Below, piece after piece: positions 5,128-5,288 of a DNA stretch of 5,288 nt. The notes under the pieces are model-generated. The model was not told the origin of the DNA. It did no database searches and saw nothing but the letters and a program-made list of their open reading frames with translations. Source of the stretch: Acidobacteriaceae bacterium (GTDB lineage Bacteria; Acidobacteriota; Terriglobia; Terriglobales; Acidobacteriaceae); NCBI GenBank assembly GCA_030044455.1, contig JASHVU010000803.1, forward strand, positions 1 through 5,288, read 5' to 3'. Each line of letters opens with the position of its first letter. The first letter of the stretch is position 1. The position numbers were made by a program, and so were the translations under genes.

Positions 5128-5288
5128 ATATGCGCCAATACTTTTTAGCCCAATCCAAGCGGCACTGCCCGTCGCAGGCGACTCGCCTGCGACCCTCCCT
5201 GCGGCCTGGCCGTTCTGCACTCCATGCCGGCCGCTTTTTAACCTGCGCGTTTGCGTTTTTAGTTGTTGGCACTTTGGCCGCGCAAGGC
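5124..5288 (+). CDS. Possible secreted protein, N-terminal fragment only (runs off the window)
   Basis: An open frame of 55 codons starts with ATG at 5124-5126, overlapping the kinase stop as ATGA; a second in-frame ATG is at 5130. The first 37 residues are basic and low in acidic residues. Residues 38-54 (FLTCAFAFLVVGTLAAQ) form a hydrophobic core with an AXA-like end, which reads as a Sec signal peptide with an unusually long n-region. No other ATG or GTG start lies between that core and the kinase. No Shine-Dalgarno is visible, so expression would rely on coupling to the kinase. Against it: a perfect palindrome and a terminator-like hairpin lie inside the n-region. The mature protein is outside the window, so no function can be given. 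Confidence 0.42.
   Translation, partial: MNMRQYFLAQSKRHCPSQATRLRPSLRPGRSALHAGRFLTCAFAFLVVGTLAAQG
5171..5193. repeat. REP-like perfect palindrome, 10-bp stem
   Basis: GTCGCAGGCG-ACT-CGCCTGCGAC is a perfect inverted repeat with a 3-nt loop, 43 bp after the kinase stop. It is very stable (16 of 20 stem bases are G or C) and has no T-run directly after it, so on its own it is not an intrinsic terminator. Its form resembles repetitive extragenic palindromes. Only one copy is present in the window, so repetition in the genome cannot be judged here. Confidence 0.5.
5201..5239 (+). terminator. Candidate Rho-independent terminator downstream of the kinase gene
   Basis: GCGGCC (5201-5206) pairs with GGCCGC (5229-5234), and GGC (5208-5210) with GCC (5226-5228), around a single bulged T. 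This gives a 9-bp GC-only stem with a 15-nt loop, followed directly by TTTTT. It would end the kinase transcript about 110 bp past the stop. It conflicts with the open frame running through it, so either it is fortuitous or that frame is not translated as proposed. Confidence 0.38.

Noticed and set aside
4862..5272. 136-codon minus-strand open frame over the kinase 3' end
   Set aside because: It lies opposite the well-supported Sel1 repeats, is full of Arg and Trp/Cys runs without family motifs, and has no ribosome binding site that stands out.

Overview
The window is about 60% GC and most resembles an Acidobacteriota (Terriglobia-like) chromosome. Three things point there: a Ser/Thr kinase that opens with a short CxxC...C..DG zinc-ribbon-like leader, a secreted Ig-like protein with the 'hydrophobic segment - RRR - hydrophobic segment - TGC - Ig-like tail' ending common in that phylum, and a pabB-pabC fusion. 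This assignment comes from recognising protein styles, not from a database search. No mobile element, CRISPR array, rRNA or tRNA was seen.

Layout. Minus strand, 2916 to 1: a 339-aa secreted Ig-like domain protein (1897-2916, GTG start) is followed after 11 bp by a bifunctional aminodeoxychorismate synthase component I / aminodeoxychorismate lyase (1885 to the left edge, missing only its extreme C-terminus). The tight spacing and the lack of a Shine-Dalgarno before the second gene suggest one transcript with coupled translation. Region 2917-3348 is a divergent intergenic region. It holds a perfect 15-bp palindrome (3137-3151), smaller inverted repeats, and a possible extended -10 promoter facing right (3280-3288). 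Plus strand, 3349-5127: a 592-aa membrane-spanning Ser/Thr protein kinase. Its cytoplasmic half has a zinc-ribbon-like leader and a complete kinase domain. Its extracytoplasmic half has a chitobiase C-terminal-type beta-sandwich and cysteine-paired Sel1 (Hcp-like) repeats. Its stop overlaps by 4 bp (ATGA) the start of an open frame that runs off the right edge and contains a signal-peptide-like segment. That same stretch also carries a perfect 10-bp-stem palindrome (5171-5193) and a terminator-like hairpin with a T-run (5201-5239), so its reading is ambiguous.

How they work together. PabBC would turn chorismate into 4-aminobenzoate for folate, given a separate glutamine amidotransferase subunit (PabA) that is not seen here. 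The kinase looks like a one-piece transmembrane receptor that could bind carbohydrate, cell-wall or protein ligands outside and phosphorylate proteins inside. The partial downstream secreted protein, if real, is its best candidate partner. Nothing in the sequence ties the kinase functionally to the Ig-protein/pabBC unit beyond sharing the divergent intergenic region. The kinase architecture and the internal lipobox of the Ig-like protein are the most unusual items. I see no convincing complete new defence or mobile system.
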